Assembly: GCA_963812915.1 (NCBI GenBank)
Contig: CAWEXB010000006.1
Coordinates: forward strand, 132,586-196,585
Length of the DNA: 64,000 nucleotides
Origin: JACVRW01 sp963812915
Lineage (GTDB): Bacteria > Actinomycetota > Thermoleophilia > Solirubrobacterales > Thermoleophilaceae
Direction: 5' to 3'
How positions within the stretch are numbered: position 1 is the stretch's first letter; each line of letters opens with the position of its first letter. The notes below the pieces were generated by a model. It was not told the origin of the DNA and did not search any database. It was given only the letters and a program-made list of their open reading frames with translations. This document shows, piece by piece, positions 42,815-52,125 of the stretch. Both the position numbers and the translations under genes were made by a program.

Positions 42815-44619
42815 GTGTCGAGGCGGCAGTCGACTGGCGTGACCGCCAGGTTTCGGCCGCGGAAGCGGTCTCGGTGGTGCGGCCTGGCGACAAGGTCTTC
42901 GTCGGCAGCGCCTGCGCCACCCCGCGGACGCTTGTGGACGCCCTGGAGCAATTTAGGCGGTCCGGGGTTGTGCTCGTGCATTTCCTCACCGATCGGGTGG
43001 GCGCCGGAGGCCCGCCCGGCACGAATTATCGACATCGAGTGTTCTACGTCGGGCGCGACGTCCGCGCCCTGAGCGGGTCCGGTCGGGTGGAGTACCTGCC
43101 GCTCTCGCTCGCGGACGTCCCCCAGCTGTTCCGCAACGGGCAGATGCCGCTTGATGTCGCGATGGTGCAGGTCGCGCCACCCGATCCGGACGGGACGTGC
43201 AGCCTGGGGATATCGGTGGACGTGACCAAGGCGGCGGCGCTGGCCGCACGCACGGTCGTCGCCGAGGTCAACCCCGCGATGCCTCGCACCGCGGGCGATA
43301 GCCGGATTCCCGTCGATCGAATCGCGAGTTTCGTGCCGGTCGAGACCCCGGTGGTGGAGTATCTCCACGACCCCGCCGGCGAGGTGGCCGAGCAGATCGC
43401 CCGCTACGTCGCCCGGCTGATCGACGATCGATCCACGCTTCAGGTGGGCCTCGGCCGAGTACCGAACGAGATGCTGGCTCACCTGACCAACCGGCGCAAC
43501 CTGGCAATCCACTCGGACGTCATCACGGAGCCGATCGTCGATCTCGTCACCGCCGGCGTCGTCACGGGGCCCGTCGAGACGAGCTGGGCGATGGGCTCGA
43601 GGCGCCTCTACGACCTGGTGGACGACGATCCCCGCTTCGCCTTTCATCCGATCGAGTACATCTGCGACCCGACGGTCATCGGGAGCCGGGAGCGGATGGT
43701 GTCGGTGACCCAGGCCTTCACCATCGACCTCACCGGCCAGGTGTGCACCGAAAGCCTAGATGGGGCGCTGTACGGGGGAGTCTCCACCGGACCGGCGTTC
43801 CACCGCGGCGCCCTCGCCTCCCCCGGCGGAATGGCGATCATCTGCCTGGCCTCGCGGACCCCGGCGGGCCAGTCGGCCATCTCGCTCGACCTTGGTCGCG
43901 GCGAGGCGGTGGCGATCCCGCGGGAGGACGTGCACTGGGTGATCACGGAGTACGGCACCGCCTACCTGTTCGGCCGCTCGCTTGCCGAGCGTGCGGTCGC
44001 GCTGATCGAGGTCGCGCATCCCGATGTCCGGGGGGAGTTGCTCGACGCGGCGATCGAGAGGGGCCTCGTCGGTCCGGAGCAGCAGCTGCGCAGCCGCACC
44101 GCTTATCCGGTCTCCCAGGTCCGCGACGTGCGGCTGCGCGACGGCCGCGAGGTGCGAGTGCGCCCCACGCGCACCAGCGACGCCGGGGCGATGCAGGACC
44201 TGTTCTATCGCCTCAGCGAGGAGGACCGGGAGACGCGCTTCCTCCATAAGCTGAGCTCGCTCACCGACACGGCCGCCCAACACCTCTGCAGCGTCGACTA
44301 CGAGGAGGAGATGGCCTTCGCCGCCGTGGTCGGGCCGCAAGCGCAAGAACGCATCGTGGCCGCCAGCTGCTACTACCTGAGTCCCGCGTCCGGACTGGCC
44401 GAGGTCGCCTACATGGTGGATCCGGACTGGCAGGGCGCGGGCCTGGGGCGGATTCTGCATGCGCGACTGGTGGAGTACGCGCGCGATCACGGCGCTCGCG
44501 GCCTGACCGCGGACATGATGCTCGGCAACTCGCGCATGATGCGCGTCTTCAAGCGCGGGGATCACTCGCTCAGCGTCAGGACTGACGCGGGCGTCGTAGA
44601 GCTGACCATGCTCTTCTGA
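42811..44619 (+). CDS. Acetyl-CoA hydrolase/CoA-transferase fused to GNAT acetyltransferase
   Basis: A 602-residue fusion. Residues about 1-430 are an acetyl-CoA hydrolase/4-hydroxybutyrate CoA-transferase type protein (CSLGISVDVTKAAALAA, GLGRVPNEMLAHL, VITEYGTAYLFGRSLAERA). Residues about 440-602 are a GNAT domain with VRVRPTRTSDAGAM, AEVAYMVDPDWQGAGLGRILH and an acetyl-CoA-binding Q/R-x-x-G-x-G/A turn. This fusion occurs in other bacteria. It may regulate the transferase, or another protein, by acyl-CoA-dependent acylation (inference). ATG 42811 overlaps the MFS stop by four bases. Confidence 0.88.
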   Translation: MSVEAAVDWRDRQVSAAEAVSVVRPGDKVFVGSACATPRTLVDALEQFRRSGVVLVHFLTDRVGAGGPPGTNYRHRVFYVGRDVRALSGSGRVEYLPLSLADVPQLFRNGQMPLDVAMVQVAPPDPDGTCSLGISVDVTKAAALAARTVVAEVNPAMPRTAGDSRIPVDRIASFVPVETPVVEYLHDPAGEVAEQIARYVARLIDDRSTLQVGLGRVPNEMLAHLTNRRNLAIHSDVITEPIVDLVTAGVVTGPVETSWAMGSRRLYDLVDDDPRFAFHPIEYICDPTVIGSRERMVSVTQAFTIDLTGQVCTESLDGALYGGVSTGPAFHRGALASPGGMAIICLASRTPAGQSAISLDLGRGEAVAIPREDVHWVITEYGTAYLFGRSLAERAVALIEVAHPDVRGELLDAAIERGLVGPEQQLRSRTAYPVSQVRDVRLRDGREVRVRPTRTSDAGAMQDLFYRLSEEDRETRFLHKLSSLTDTAAQHLCSVDYEEEMAFAAVVGPQAQERIVAASCYYLSPASGLAEVAYMVDPDWQGAGLGRILHARLVEYARDHGARGLTADMMLGNSRMMRVFKRGDHSLSVRTDAGVVELTMLF

Positions 44620-44727
44620 GGGCCAGGGCCGTGTGGGTCCGATAGCGGCTCGCGCCACGGAAGTCGATTCCCGTCCCGGTCTACGTCGAGGTAGCTCCGC
44701 GAGAAAGTGGGTCAAGACGTCCTCGTA

Positions 44728-45630
44728 TCAAGGCGTGGGAAAGAGAACCCCGAGACCTGCCAGCGAAGGGGGATAGAGAGCCCTGATACCTGCCAGATCG
44801 TCGGGCTGCAGAGTGCGCAGCGTGGAGTTGTAGGAGACGGTCGGCCACATCACCGTCCCGGCGACGGCGCTGTGGTTCAGGCCCAGCAGGTGGCCGAGCT
44901 CGTGCAGGGCGACGGTCTCGATGTCGAGTCCACCTGCGACCGCTCCGTCGACCCACGTCTCGCTGTCGTCGAAGTGCAGCGGCTTAGGGTAATCCGTCGT
45001 CACCACTGAGCACCCGGGCGGGTAGTCGGCGTGAGCCACGACGTTGCCCACCATGCTGCTGTCGGGATCCGCCGCCGGGCGCCATTCGATGCGGATGTCG
45101 GCGTCTATGGGGATGTCGCCCCCCGTGATCACGCGGAACGTCAGCCTGACACCGGCGCCGGCCCACGTGTTCAACGCCCGGCGGATCGCGTTGATGGCGA
45201 CCCCCTGAGGCACGTCTGTGGTCATCGCGGCTGCCCCCGGCCGGCCGAACTGATACGAGAGGTTGCGGCGGTCCCACGCGCACACAGTCGCGAAATTGAT
45301 GGATGGCCGACCGAACAGGTCCGGCACGCCACATCGCGGGGCCGCCATGAAGTCGCGGGTAGCGGCGTCGAGCACTCCCGGCGTGCCGATGTCGTAGCGC
45401 ATCTGGAGCTCCACGAGCGCCCGGACGGTCGCCTCATCCAGGCGCCCGGGCTCGGGCGCGGTGTCAGGCCCGCCGGGGGCGAAGTCGAAGTACCCGAAAC
45501 GCTTCAGGAACTTCTGGACCTCCGCAACGCTCGGATCGGATTCGCCGGGCTCGAGCTCCGGGCCCTGGCGGATGACGTCTGGGTCATACACCTGCTGAAC
45601 CATCTCAGCGCGACGATCGCGCGCGGTCAT
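44728..45630 (-). CDS. Matrixin (matrix-metalloproteinase-like) zinc protease with cysteine-switch propeptide
   Basis: A 300-residue protein. Residues 32-97 form a peptidoglycan-binding-like prodomain (AEVQKFLKRFGYFDF, LDEATVRALVELQMRYDIGTPG). PRCGVPD (98-104) is the exact cysteine-switch motif that keeps animal MMPs latent. The catalytic domain has IDADIRIEW, AHADYPPG, LHFDDSETW, HELGHLLGLNH (243-253, three Zn His and catalytic Glu), Met-turn M261 and LQPDDLAGIRALYP. No signal peptide or hemopexin domain is visible. ATG 45630 behind GGAGGTTGCT was chosen. The export route is unclear. Confidence 0.92.
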   Translation of the reverse strand: MTARDRRAEMVQQVYDPDVIRQGPELEPGESDPSVAEVQKFLKRFGYFDFAPGGPDTAPEPGRLDEATVRALVELQMRYDIGTPGVLDAATRDFMAAPRCGVPDLFGRPSINFATVCAWDRRNLSYQFGRPGAAAMTTDVPQGVAINAIRRALNTWAGAGVRLTFRVITGGDIPIDADIRIEWRPAADPDSSMVGNVVAHADYPPGCSVVTTDYPKPLHFDDSETWVDGAVAGGLDIETVALHELGHLLGLNHSAVAGTVMWPTVSYNSTLRTLQPDDLAGIRALYPPSLAGLGVLFPTP

Positions 45631-45746
45631 AGCAACCTCCGTTTTGCGGGACAGCGGGGAAGCCGCATCGTGCCGCAGGCGCCGTTGCGAGCGTAACAGC
45701 AACCGGCGTGCGGAGCGAAAGAACCATCGACTGCGCGGTTGGTGTC

Positions 45747-46466
45747 CTACCGCGCCGGCGTGAAGCGCTCACCTCGTCGTCGAAAGGCGATCTCCGCCGC
45801 GATCGCCGCGGTGGCGAGCAACGCCCCCGCCGCGAACGGCAATATCTCGAACACAAAGAGTCCGATTGCACCCGCCGTCGCGACGCCGAGTGCGATTTGC
45901 AGCCCCGGGGTTCTGGCGCGCCACTCGAGCACCGCCAGCAGCACGGCCAGAGTAAAGAAGCCGAGGAGCGCGGGTTCGCGCGGCAAGACGCCGGCGACAT
46001 AGAGAACGACCACGGCCAGCCCAGCGACGTTGAGCAGCAGCCGCCCCCCTCCCGCAGGGGTCGTTCCGCAGGCGGTGCCCACGGCGGGCTCGATCGTGTC
46101 GGCCCCGGCTTGGCTTCGGTCAGCCACAAGCCGCGCGAACCGCTCCCCGCCCTCGGCGGACATTAGGTTCCACGTCTGCGGCTCACCAGACGCCATGAGG
46201 CGCAGCTCCCACGACCCTGCCTTCGGGGCCGCGTGGATGACCTGGATCCGTTCATAGGGGATTTCCGTGCAGCGTGCGCGCCGAAGCGGGGACTTGGCGA
46301 CGAGCAGCAATCGGCTGTCGGTCGCAACGAACAGCCGGCCCCTCCAGTTCCCGATTCTGCCGAGCACCATGCCGAGCATCTGCTCCCCACTCCGGAGGAA
46401 GCGTGGTAAGGCGCGCAGCTCGCCTCTCGCAGCGAATCGCCAACCGCCGAGCTGATCGGCGGTCAT
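45747..46466 (-). CDS. Membrane protein with N-terminal PH-like domain
   Basis: A 239-residue protein. Residues about 15-125 resemble a bacterial PH-like domain (GEQMLGMVLGRIGNWRGRLFVATDSRLLLV, YERIQVIHAAP, WNLMS). Three or four hydrophobic spans follow (LLLNVAGLAVVVLYVAGVL, LLGFFTLAVLLAVLEW, IALGVATAGAIGLFVFEIL, FAAGALLATAAIAAEIAF). The ATG at 46466 is preferred because residues before it are Pro/Arg-rich. Function unknown. Confidence 0.6.
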   Translation of the reverse strand: MTADQLGGWRFAARGELRALPRFLRSGEQMLGMVLGRIGNWRGRLFVATDSRLLLVAKSPLRRARCTEIPYERIQVIHAAPKAGSWELRLMASGEPQTWNLMSAEGGERFARLVADRSQAGADTIEPAVGTACGTTPAGGGRLLLNVAGLAVVVLYVAGVLPREPALLGFFTLAVLLAVLEWRARTPGLQIALGVATAGAIGLFVFEILPFAAGALLATAAIAAEIAFRRRGERFTPAR

Positions 46467-46611
46467 CTCGCGGCCGCTCGCGCGGGCGGGCCGGCAGGGA
46501 CGGTCGACTCCGAGTCTTCGCTGCACCTCTGGCAACTGCGTGCCTGGAGAAGGTTGAGGGTTCGATTCCTTCAGCCGCTTCGCCGAAGGCGCGTCCTGCC
46601 ACGATGCCCGC

Positions 46612-47373
46612 ATGCTCGGCGCCGACCTTGGCGAGCTGCTCGGCGATCGCGTCCCTAGCGACTGCAGCCGACAGGTGATCGCGGACGACTACGCCGGCCG
46701 CTACATGCGCCGCCCCCTGCGGCCGGCCGAGCCGCGCGTCATGGACTTGGGCTGCGGAGCGGGCGACTCCGTGGACCTCTTCCGCGCGCTCGAGCCCGCC
46801 GTGCGGTGGGTCGGCGTGGACATTGAGCGCTCGCCGGAGGTCGACGCGCGCACCCGCGCCGACGCCGATTTCGTGATCTTCGATGGCGAGGCGTTGCCGT
46901 TCGAAGACGCGAGCTTTGACCTCGTCTACTGCAAGCAGGTGCTCGAGCACGTGCGCCGGCCCGAGCCGCTCCTCCGCGAGGTGACGCGAGTGCTCCGCCC
47001 GGAGGGCTGGTTCGCCGGCTCGACCTCGCACCTTGAGGCCTTCCATTCCTACAGCACCTGGAACTACACCCCGTACGGGCTGATGCTGCTCGTTGAGGAC
47101 GCGGGGCTGGAGCTGCTCGAGGTGCGCCCCGTGATCGACGCCTTCACGCTCGTCGCCTGGCGGGCGCTCGGCATGCCGCGACTGTTCTACCGCTGGTGGG
47201 GCCCTCGCGAGTCACCCTTCAACCGCGCCATCTCGATCGCCGGCCGGCTGGCCCGCTTCGACCACCGCACTGTGAACGTCGCCAAGCTCGTGTTGAGCGG
47301 GCAGTTCGCCTTCCTCGCGGGGCGGGGAGCTCCACCCGCAGGTGACGAGCTACTCATGCGATCCGGCGTCTAG
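46612..47373 (+). CDS. Class I SAM-dependent methyltransferase (Methyltransf_11 type)
   Basis: A 253-residue methyltransferase. Motif I VMDLGCGAGDSVDLF, acidic VGVDIERSPEV, and FDLVYCKQVLEHVRRPEPLLREVTRVLRPEGW give a complete Methyltransf_11 core. The aromatic C-terminal part (YSTWNYTPYGLM, LFYRWWGPRESPF) suggests a membrane- or glycan-linked substrate. Starts at ATG 46612, divergent from the PH-like membrane protein. Confidence 0.85.
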   Translation: MLGADLGELLGDRVPSDCSRQVIADDYAGRYMRRPLRPAEPRVMDLGCGAGDSVDLFRALEPAVRWVGVDIERSPEVDARTRADADFVIFDGEALPFEDASFDLVYCKQVLEHVRRPEPLLREVTRVLRPEGWFAGSTSHLEAFHSYSTWNYTPYGLMLLVEDAGLELLEVRPVIDAFTLVAWRALGMPRLFYRWWGPRESPFNRAISIAGRLARFDHRTVNVAKLVLSGQFAFLAGRGAPPAGDELLMRSGV

Positions 47374-47840
47374 CCTTCGGCTTGTTTCGCGCGCGATATG
47401 GGCCGCCACTTCCGCATTTCGCGCCCGAGCGAGCGTCGCCACAAACGTGCAGGCCCCGCTCGCTCCGGACGAGCAGCAGGTGCGCAGCCTCGCAGTTCTG
47501 CCTTTCGACGATAGGAGCGCCGTCGGCGCCGACGCTGCTTCTCCACAATTCCAGCATCGGCGGCGGCGCGAATCGCGCGCCGTCGCACGCTTGCTGCTCG
47601 TCCGCTGCTAGCGCGTGCTCAAGGCCATTCGAGACGCCCGCTCTTCAACAAGGGAGCAGCCGTGATTCAGCCCCGCGTCGCGTGTCGGCCGCTGCTCAGA
47701 TTCATCCAATCAAGGGGTCTGGGCGCATCTACCGCGGGCGCCTCATTTCACGCTGCTGCGGGAGTTTCCGCCCGCTCGCGGCGCGGAACTGGCGGGCGCG
47801 GGCGGCCGCCTGACCGTCGTGCTCACCGTCGCCCGAAGGC
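47374..47840. other. Intergenic, no gene seen
   Basis: Open frames here are Ser/Arg/Pro-rich with no domain and no ribosome-binding site. It separates a plus-strand methyltransferase from the converging end of the large regulator, so it should hold terminators; no clear hairpin was spotted. Confidence 0.5.
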
Positions 47841-50800
47841 TCACGCGAGGGCCGTCGCGCGCGAGGCCCACGTCGGCATGCCGAGCTCGCGATAGGTCGC
47901 CGCCGCCTCTTTCTGGAGCGCGTGTGCCCGCTCGCGGTCGTCGGCTGCACCGCGGGCGAGCAGCATCGCCGCCAGGTCGTGCTGGGCGTGGGCGAGCCAG
48001 GGGCGCGCACGCATCCGACGCTCGGTCTCGATCGCCACCTCGAAATGCCGCTCGGCCTCGTCGAACCGGTGCAGGGTTGTCGCGAGGACGCCCAGCCCTC
48101 GCGCCAATGAGCCGAAGACGGCCTCTATCGTGGCCAGGGCGTAGACGTGCTCGTATGGGAGCAGCAGCGAGTAGAGCGTCGCCGCTGCGTCTTCGTCGCC
48201 GAGAAAGGCGCACGGGTCCGGCAGCAGGCTCACGCTGAAGAACCACTCCGTGTCGAGGTGCTGCTGGCCGAGGTCCCGTGACAGCAGGCTGTCGATGGCC
48301 GCGCGGGCATCCTCCTCCCGCCGGAGCTCGGCGTAGAGATGTGCCAGCGCGCAGCGAAATCGCAGCAGCGCCGGGTACTCGTGCGTCGAGCGTCCGATGG
48401 TGTCCTCGAGCTCGGCGAGCCGACCCTGGGCGCGGCGCAGCACGAACAGCGCCAGGCGCTCGCTGACTAGCGCGTTCCAGCTCGCGCTCCGCCGGCCGAG
48501 CGCCAGCGTCTCCGAGATCAGCCGCTCGGCGCGCTCGAACCGCCCTTCCATGAGCGCGAACTCCGTGCGGGCGGCGCCCAGGTGCCATCGCTGGGCCGGC
48601 TGGCGCAGCTCGTCGGCGAGCACGCCCAGCGCCTCGAGCTCGACCTCCACCCCGGCGCGATCACCGAGCATCCAGAAGCAGTGCAGTCGGTAGTCGTGGC
48701 CCGCGAAGACTCGCTCCTTGTCGCCGATCTGCTCGCCCAGTGCGATCAGCTTCTCGCCTTGGGCGATGCCGTCGCCGCGAGAGAGGGCCTCCGGTCCCTC
48801 GACCGCGATCCAGTGGCCCTCGAGAGCAGCGGCGAGGGTCACGGGGTCGCCGATCCGCCGCGCGATCTCTACCGCCTGCTCGGCCATGCGGACCCTGCGC
48901 TCGCGCCCGCGGTCGTCGCGCCGTGCGGCGGCGAGCCGGGCGAGCAGCATGACTCGCGTGTGGCTGTCGTGCTCGCCGGCCGCCGCCAGGGCGCTCTCCA
49001 GCAGCGGAACCAGGGCCGGGTCGGTGCTGGCGGGGGCCCAGGCGAACCTCCCGCCGTACGCGAGCGCCGCTCGTGCGAGCTGGTCCGAGCGGCCCGCCTG
49101 TCGGGCGAGCGTGGCCGCTCGCTGAAGCGCGCGCTTCGCCTCCTGCCCGCTGCCGGCTCGGCTCTGGACCTCCCCGAACGAGAGCAGCAGCTCGCAGGCC
49201 CTGGCTGCGTCACCCGATCCGGTCGCGTCGAGGACGCGAAGCGCGCTCGCGTAGTGACGGGCCGCCTCCTCGTAACCGTGCTGCGAGGCGGCCCGGTCAC
49301 CAGCGAGCTGGGCGTACTCGATCGCCTTGTCCGCGAGCGCAGTCCCGGCTTCGAGGTAGTGGTGAGCGAGCTCTGCGAGGTGCGGCTCCGGGTTTCGAGC
49401 GTAGAGCGCCTCGAGCGCCTCGGCGACCGCGCGATGCAGGCGCAGCCGCCGCGGAGCCGAGAGGTCCTCGTACAGCGCGTCCCTGACCAGGATGTGCGAG
49501 AAGCGGAGGCGTCCGCTCGACTCGGGAACACCCCCTACCAGCCGGGCGGTCGCCGCCTCCTCGAGGGCCGCGAAGAGCTCGTCCTCCTCGAGCCCGCTGA
49601 CCCTCCCGAGCAGATCGGGGTCGAACTCCCGGCCGACGACCGAAGCGAGCGCCAGAACCTGCCGGCAGCGCTCCGACTGGCGCTGAAGCCGCTGGCCGAT
49701 CGCCTCCCTTACGCCCTCCGGGATGGGGAGCTTGCCGGGGACCGCCGCACGCGAGTCCTCGGACGCGAGCAGCCGCCCGATCTCCGTGGCGAACAGGGGG
49801 TTTCCGTGTGTCTCCGACTGGACCTCCGCTGCCAGCTCGGCCGCCGGCACCTGACCCATGGTCAGCTCGAGCAGCCGCGACGTGTCGGACTCGCTCAGCC
49901 CCTTCAGAGCGAGTCGGAGCACGGCCGGTTCGCGCGACAGCTCGGCCAGCGCCCACGCGAGCTCCGGTCCGACCTCCGTGTCGCGATAGGAGCCGACTAT
50001 CAGGATCGGCGCGCCGGCCAGCTGACCGGCGACGAAGCGCAGGAGGAGCAGCGAGGGGGCGTCACCCGCGTGCAGATCGTCGAGGAAGAGGGCCAGCGGC
50101 GTGGCGGACGCGGCATTCCTGAGGAAGGAGGCGACCGACTCCAGCAGGCGAAAGCGTGCGCCGTCGGAGTCGACAGCGGTCGGAGGCGGAAGGTCCGGCA
50201 GCAAGTCGCGTACCTCGGGGAGAACGGCGGCCACGTCGGCGCCGGCTTCGCCGAGCTGCGCGCGCAGCGCCTCGCGGTCCGTCTCGCGCAGGTATGGCCG
50301 CAGCGCCTGAACCCAGGGCCAGTATGCGGGAGCGCCGCCCGCCTCCCAGCAACGGCCGATGAGCACACGCGCCCCGCGCGCCCGCGCCCTCGTCATCAAC
50401 TCGTCGGCGAGCCGGCTCTTGCCGATCCCAGGCTCGCCGGCTACCAGGAACAGCCGTCCGCGGCCAACGAAGGCATCCTCGAGTCCGGCGCCGAGCTCGG
50501 CCAACTCGCGCCCGCGCCCCACGAAGGCGCCGCGCGGGGTCTCCACGGCCGCCTCAGCCGCCGCCCGCTCGGCCGCCACGGTCTTGGGCCGAGCAGCGGC
50601 CTGCGTGGCGACGGGCCGCAGCTCGAAAACGTTCTCCGGCCGCGTCAGGCCGCGCAGCTCGCGGCGACCGAGGTCGACCAGCTCCACTTCCGCCGGCAGG
50701 CGATCGTGGACGATCTCCGCCGTCGCCTGTGACACGACGGTCGCGCCGCCCCGCGCCAGGGCCCTCAGCCTGGCGACGCGGTTGAGCGCCGGGCCGAAGT

Positions 50801-51941
50801 AGTCGCCCGCGCGCTCGTGCGCCTCACCGGTGTGCAGCGCGATCCGCACCCGCAGCTCGAGCCCACCCGGCCAGGAGGCGGCGCCCAACGCCTCCTGAAG
50901 GTCAACGGCAGCCGCGACCGCGTCCGAGGCGCGCGGGAACACCGTCACCGTCGCATCGCCCTCTCCCTTGCTCTTCAGCAGCCGCCCCGCGTGTGCCTCC
51001 ACGGTGCGCGCAATCAGCTCGTCGTGCAGCTCGAGCGCCGCCGCCATTCCCTCGGGATCCGCCTCCCACAGGCCCGCCGAGCCCTCGATATCGGTCAATA
51101 GGAAGGTGACCACCCCCGTGGGCAGCTCGTGCGGCGCAGGGCCTCGGGCTGCGGCATCCTCGTCGTCGCGCCCGAGAGGAGCCGCCAGCGCCGGGTCCTG
51201 CGCGAGTATCGCCCGTTCGAGCTCGCGCAGCCGCTCGCCGGGCTGGATCCCCAGCTCCTCGGCCAGCGTCCTGCGGGCGTCCTGGTAGGCCTGCAGCGCA
51301 TCGGCCTGGCGGTCCGAGCGGTAGAGGGCCAGCATCAGCTGCGCCCGCAGACGCTCTCGATAGGGGTTCTCTGCGATCAGCGTCTCCAGCTGCTCCACCA
51401 CTTCGGCATGGGCGCCGAGCGCCAGCCTCGCCTCGATCAGCCGCTCGAGCGCCCCCACGCGCAGGTCGTCAAGGCGGCCGATCTCGCGCTGCGCAAACGG
51501 CTCGTAGGCGAGGTCCGCCAGCGGCGGGCCGCGCCACAGCGACAGCGCCCCCTCGAGCGCCGCGGCGGCGCGCTCGGGGCGGCCCCCGGCGAGCTCCCGC
51601 CTCCCCTCGGCGACGAGCCGCTCGAAGCGGTGCGCGTCGAGGCGCTCGGGATCGAGCTCCAACTCGTAGCCGTGCTCGCGGGTCACGACCACGCCGGTCG
51701 GACCGTTGCCCTCCCCACCCGCGAGCGCCTTCCGCAGCCGAGAGATGTAGACCTGCACCGTCTTGGCGGCGGTGGCCGGCGGACGATCCCCCCAGAGCTC
51801 GTCGATCAGCCGGTCGGTGCTGAGCGTCTCGTTGGCGTGCAGCAGAAACACCGCCAACAGCGCCCGCTGCTTGCCCCCGCCCAGCAGGACAGCGCTTCCC
51901 TCGTCGAAGGCCTCGAGCGGGCCAAGAATGCGGAAATCCAT
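47841..51941 (-). CDS. SARP/BTAD regulator fused to class III nucleotide cyclase, AAA ATPase and TPR domains
   Basis: A 1366-residue protein. Residues 1-95: OmpR-type winged helix (FRILGPLEAFDEGSAVLLGG, ISRLRKALAG); about 97-245: BTAD (YRERLRAQLMLALYRSDRQADALQAY). About 275-450: class III adenylate/guanylate cyclase domain with both metal Asp (TFLLTDIEGSAG, KGEGDATVTVF). About 485-760: STAND-type ATPase with Walker A GEPGIGKSRLADEL and Walker B LALFLDDLHAGD. About 900-1366: TPR helices. The DNA-binding domain is N-terminal (SARP) with no LuxR domain at the end. ATG 51941 starts the SARP fold. Divergent from the small gene at 52126, a plausible target. Confidence 0.88.
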   Translation of the reverse strand: MDFRILGPLEAFDEGSAVLLGGGKQRALLAVFLLHANETLSTDRLIDELWGDRPPATAAKTVQVYISRLRKALAGGEGNGPTGVVVTREHGYELELDPERLDAHRFERLVAEGRRELAGGRPERAAAALEGALSLWRGPPLADLAYEPFAQREIGRLDDLRVGALERLIEARLALGAHAEVVEQLETLIAENPYRERLRAQLMLALYRSDRQADALQAYQDARRTLAEELGIQPGERLRELERAILAQDPALAAPLGRDDEDAAARGPAPHELPTGVVTFLLTDIEGSAGLWEADPEGMAAALELHDELIARTVEAHAGRLLKSKGEGDATVTVFPRASDAVAAAVDLQEALGAASWPGGLELRVRIALHTGEAHERAGDYFGPALNRVARLRALARGGATVVSQATAEIVHDRLPAEVELVDLGRRELRGLTRPENVFELRPVATQAAARPKTVAAERAAAEAAVETPRGAFVGRGRELAELGAGLEDAFVGRGRLFLVAGEPGIGKSRLADELMTRARARGARVLIGRCWEAGGAPAYWPWVQALRPYLRETDREALRAQLGEAGADVAAVLPEVRDLLPDLPPPTAVDSDGARFRLLESVASFLRNAASATPLALFLDDLHAGDAPSLLLLRFVAGQLAGAPILIVGSYRDTEVGPELAWALAELSREPAVLRLALKGLSESDTSRLLELTMGQVPAAELAAEVQSETHGNPLFATEIGRLLASEDSRAAVPGKLPIPEGVREAIGQRLQRQSERCRQVLALASVVGREFDPDLLGRVSGLEEDELFAALEEAATARLVGGVPESSGRLRFSHILVRDALYEDLSAPRRLRLHRAVAEALEALYARNPEPHLAELAHHYLEAGTALADKAIEYAQLAGDRAASQHGYEEAARHYASALRVLDATGSGDAARACELLLSFGEVQSRAGSGQEAKRALQRAATLARQAGRSDQLARAALAYGGRFAWAPASTDPALVPLLESALAAAGEHDSHTRVMLLARLAAARRDDRGRERRVRMAEQAVEIARRIGDPVTLAAALEGHWIAVEGPEALSRGDGIAQGEKLIALGEQIGDKERVFAGHDYRLHCFWMLGDRAGVEVELEALGVLADELRQPAQRWHLGAARTEFALMEGRFERAERLISETLALGRRSASWNALVSERLALFVLRRAQGRLAELEDTIGRSTHEYPALLRFRCALAHLYAELRREEDARAAIDSLLSRDLGQQHLDTEWFFSVSLLPDPCAFLGDEDAAATLYSLLLPYEHVYALATIEAVFGSLARGLGVLATTLHRFDEAERHFEVAIETERRMRARPWLAHAQHDLAAMLLARGAADDRERAHALQKEAAATYRELGMPTWASRATALA

Positions 51942-52125
51942 GCCAGACAGTGAGGCAGGGGCCAGAAGCCCACCGTACAGCAGCCCCGCGCCGCCCGCCA
52001 ACCAGTGTTGCCGCGCTGCTGCCGCCCTGCCGCTGCGCTGAAACCGCGCCCCTGCACGATCGGCACCGACCCACAAACACAACCCGGGGAGCTGGCGAGT
52101 GGCCGGCCCCGGACAGGAGGCAGAC

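Noticed and set aside
46556..46572. tRNA T-arm-like sequence (GAGGG-TTCGATT-CCTTC)
   Set aside because: The T-loop looks convincing, but no matching acceptor 5' strand, D-arm or anticodon arm can be folded in the preceding 100 bases. Chance or an unprovable remnant.
48582..50732. 716-codon plus-strand frame inside the SARP regulator
   Set aside because: Low-complexity Arg/Leu/Glu-rich shadow of a well-conserved minus-strand gene.
35943..51941. The cyclase domain of the SARP regulator as a Pycsar/CBASS partner of the TIR-like protein
   Set aside because: It lies 11 kb away in a transcription regulator, and cyclase-effector pairs in these systems are adjacent. No evidence links them.
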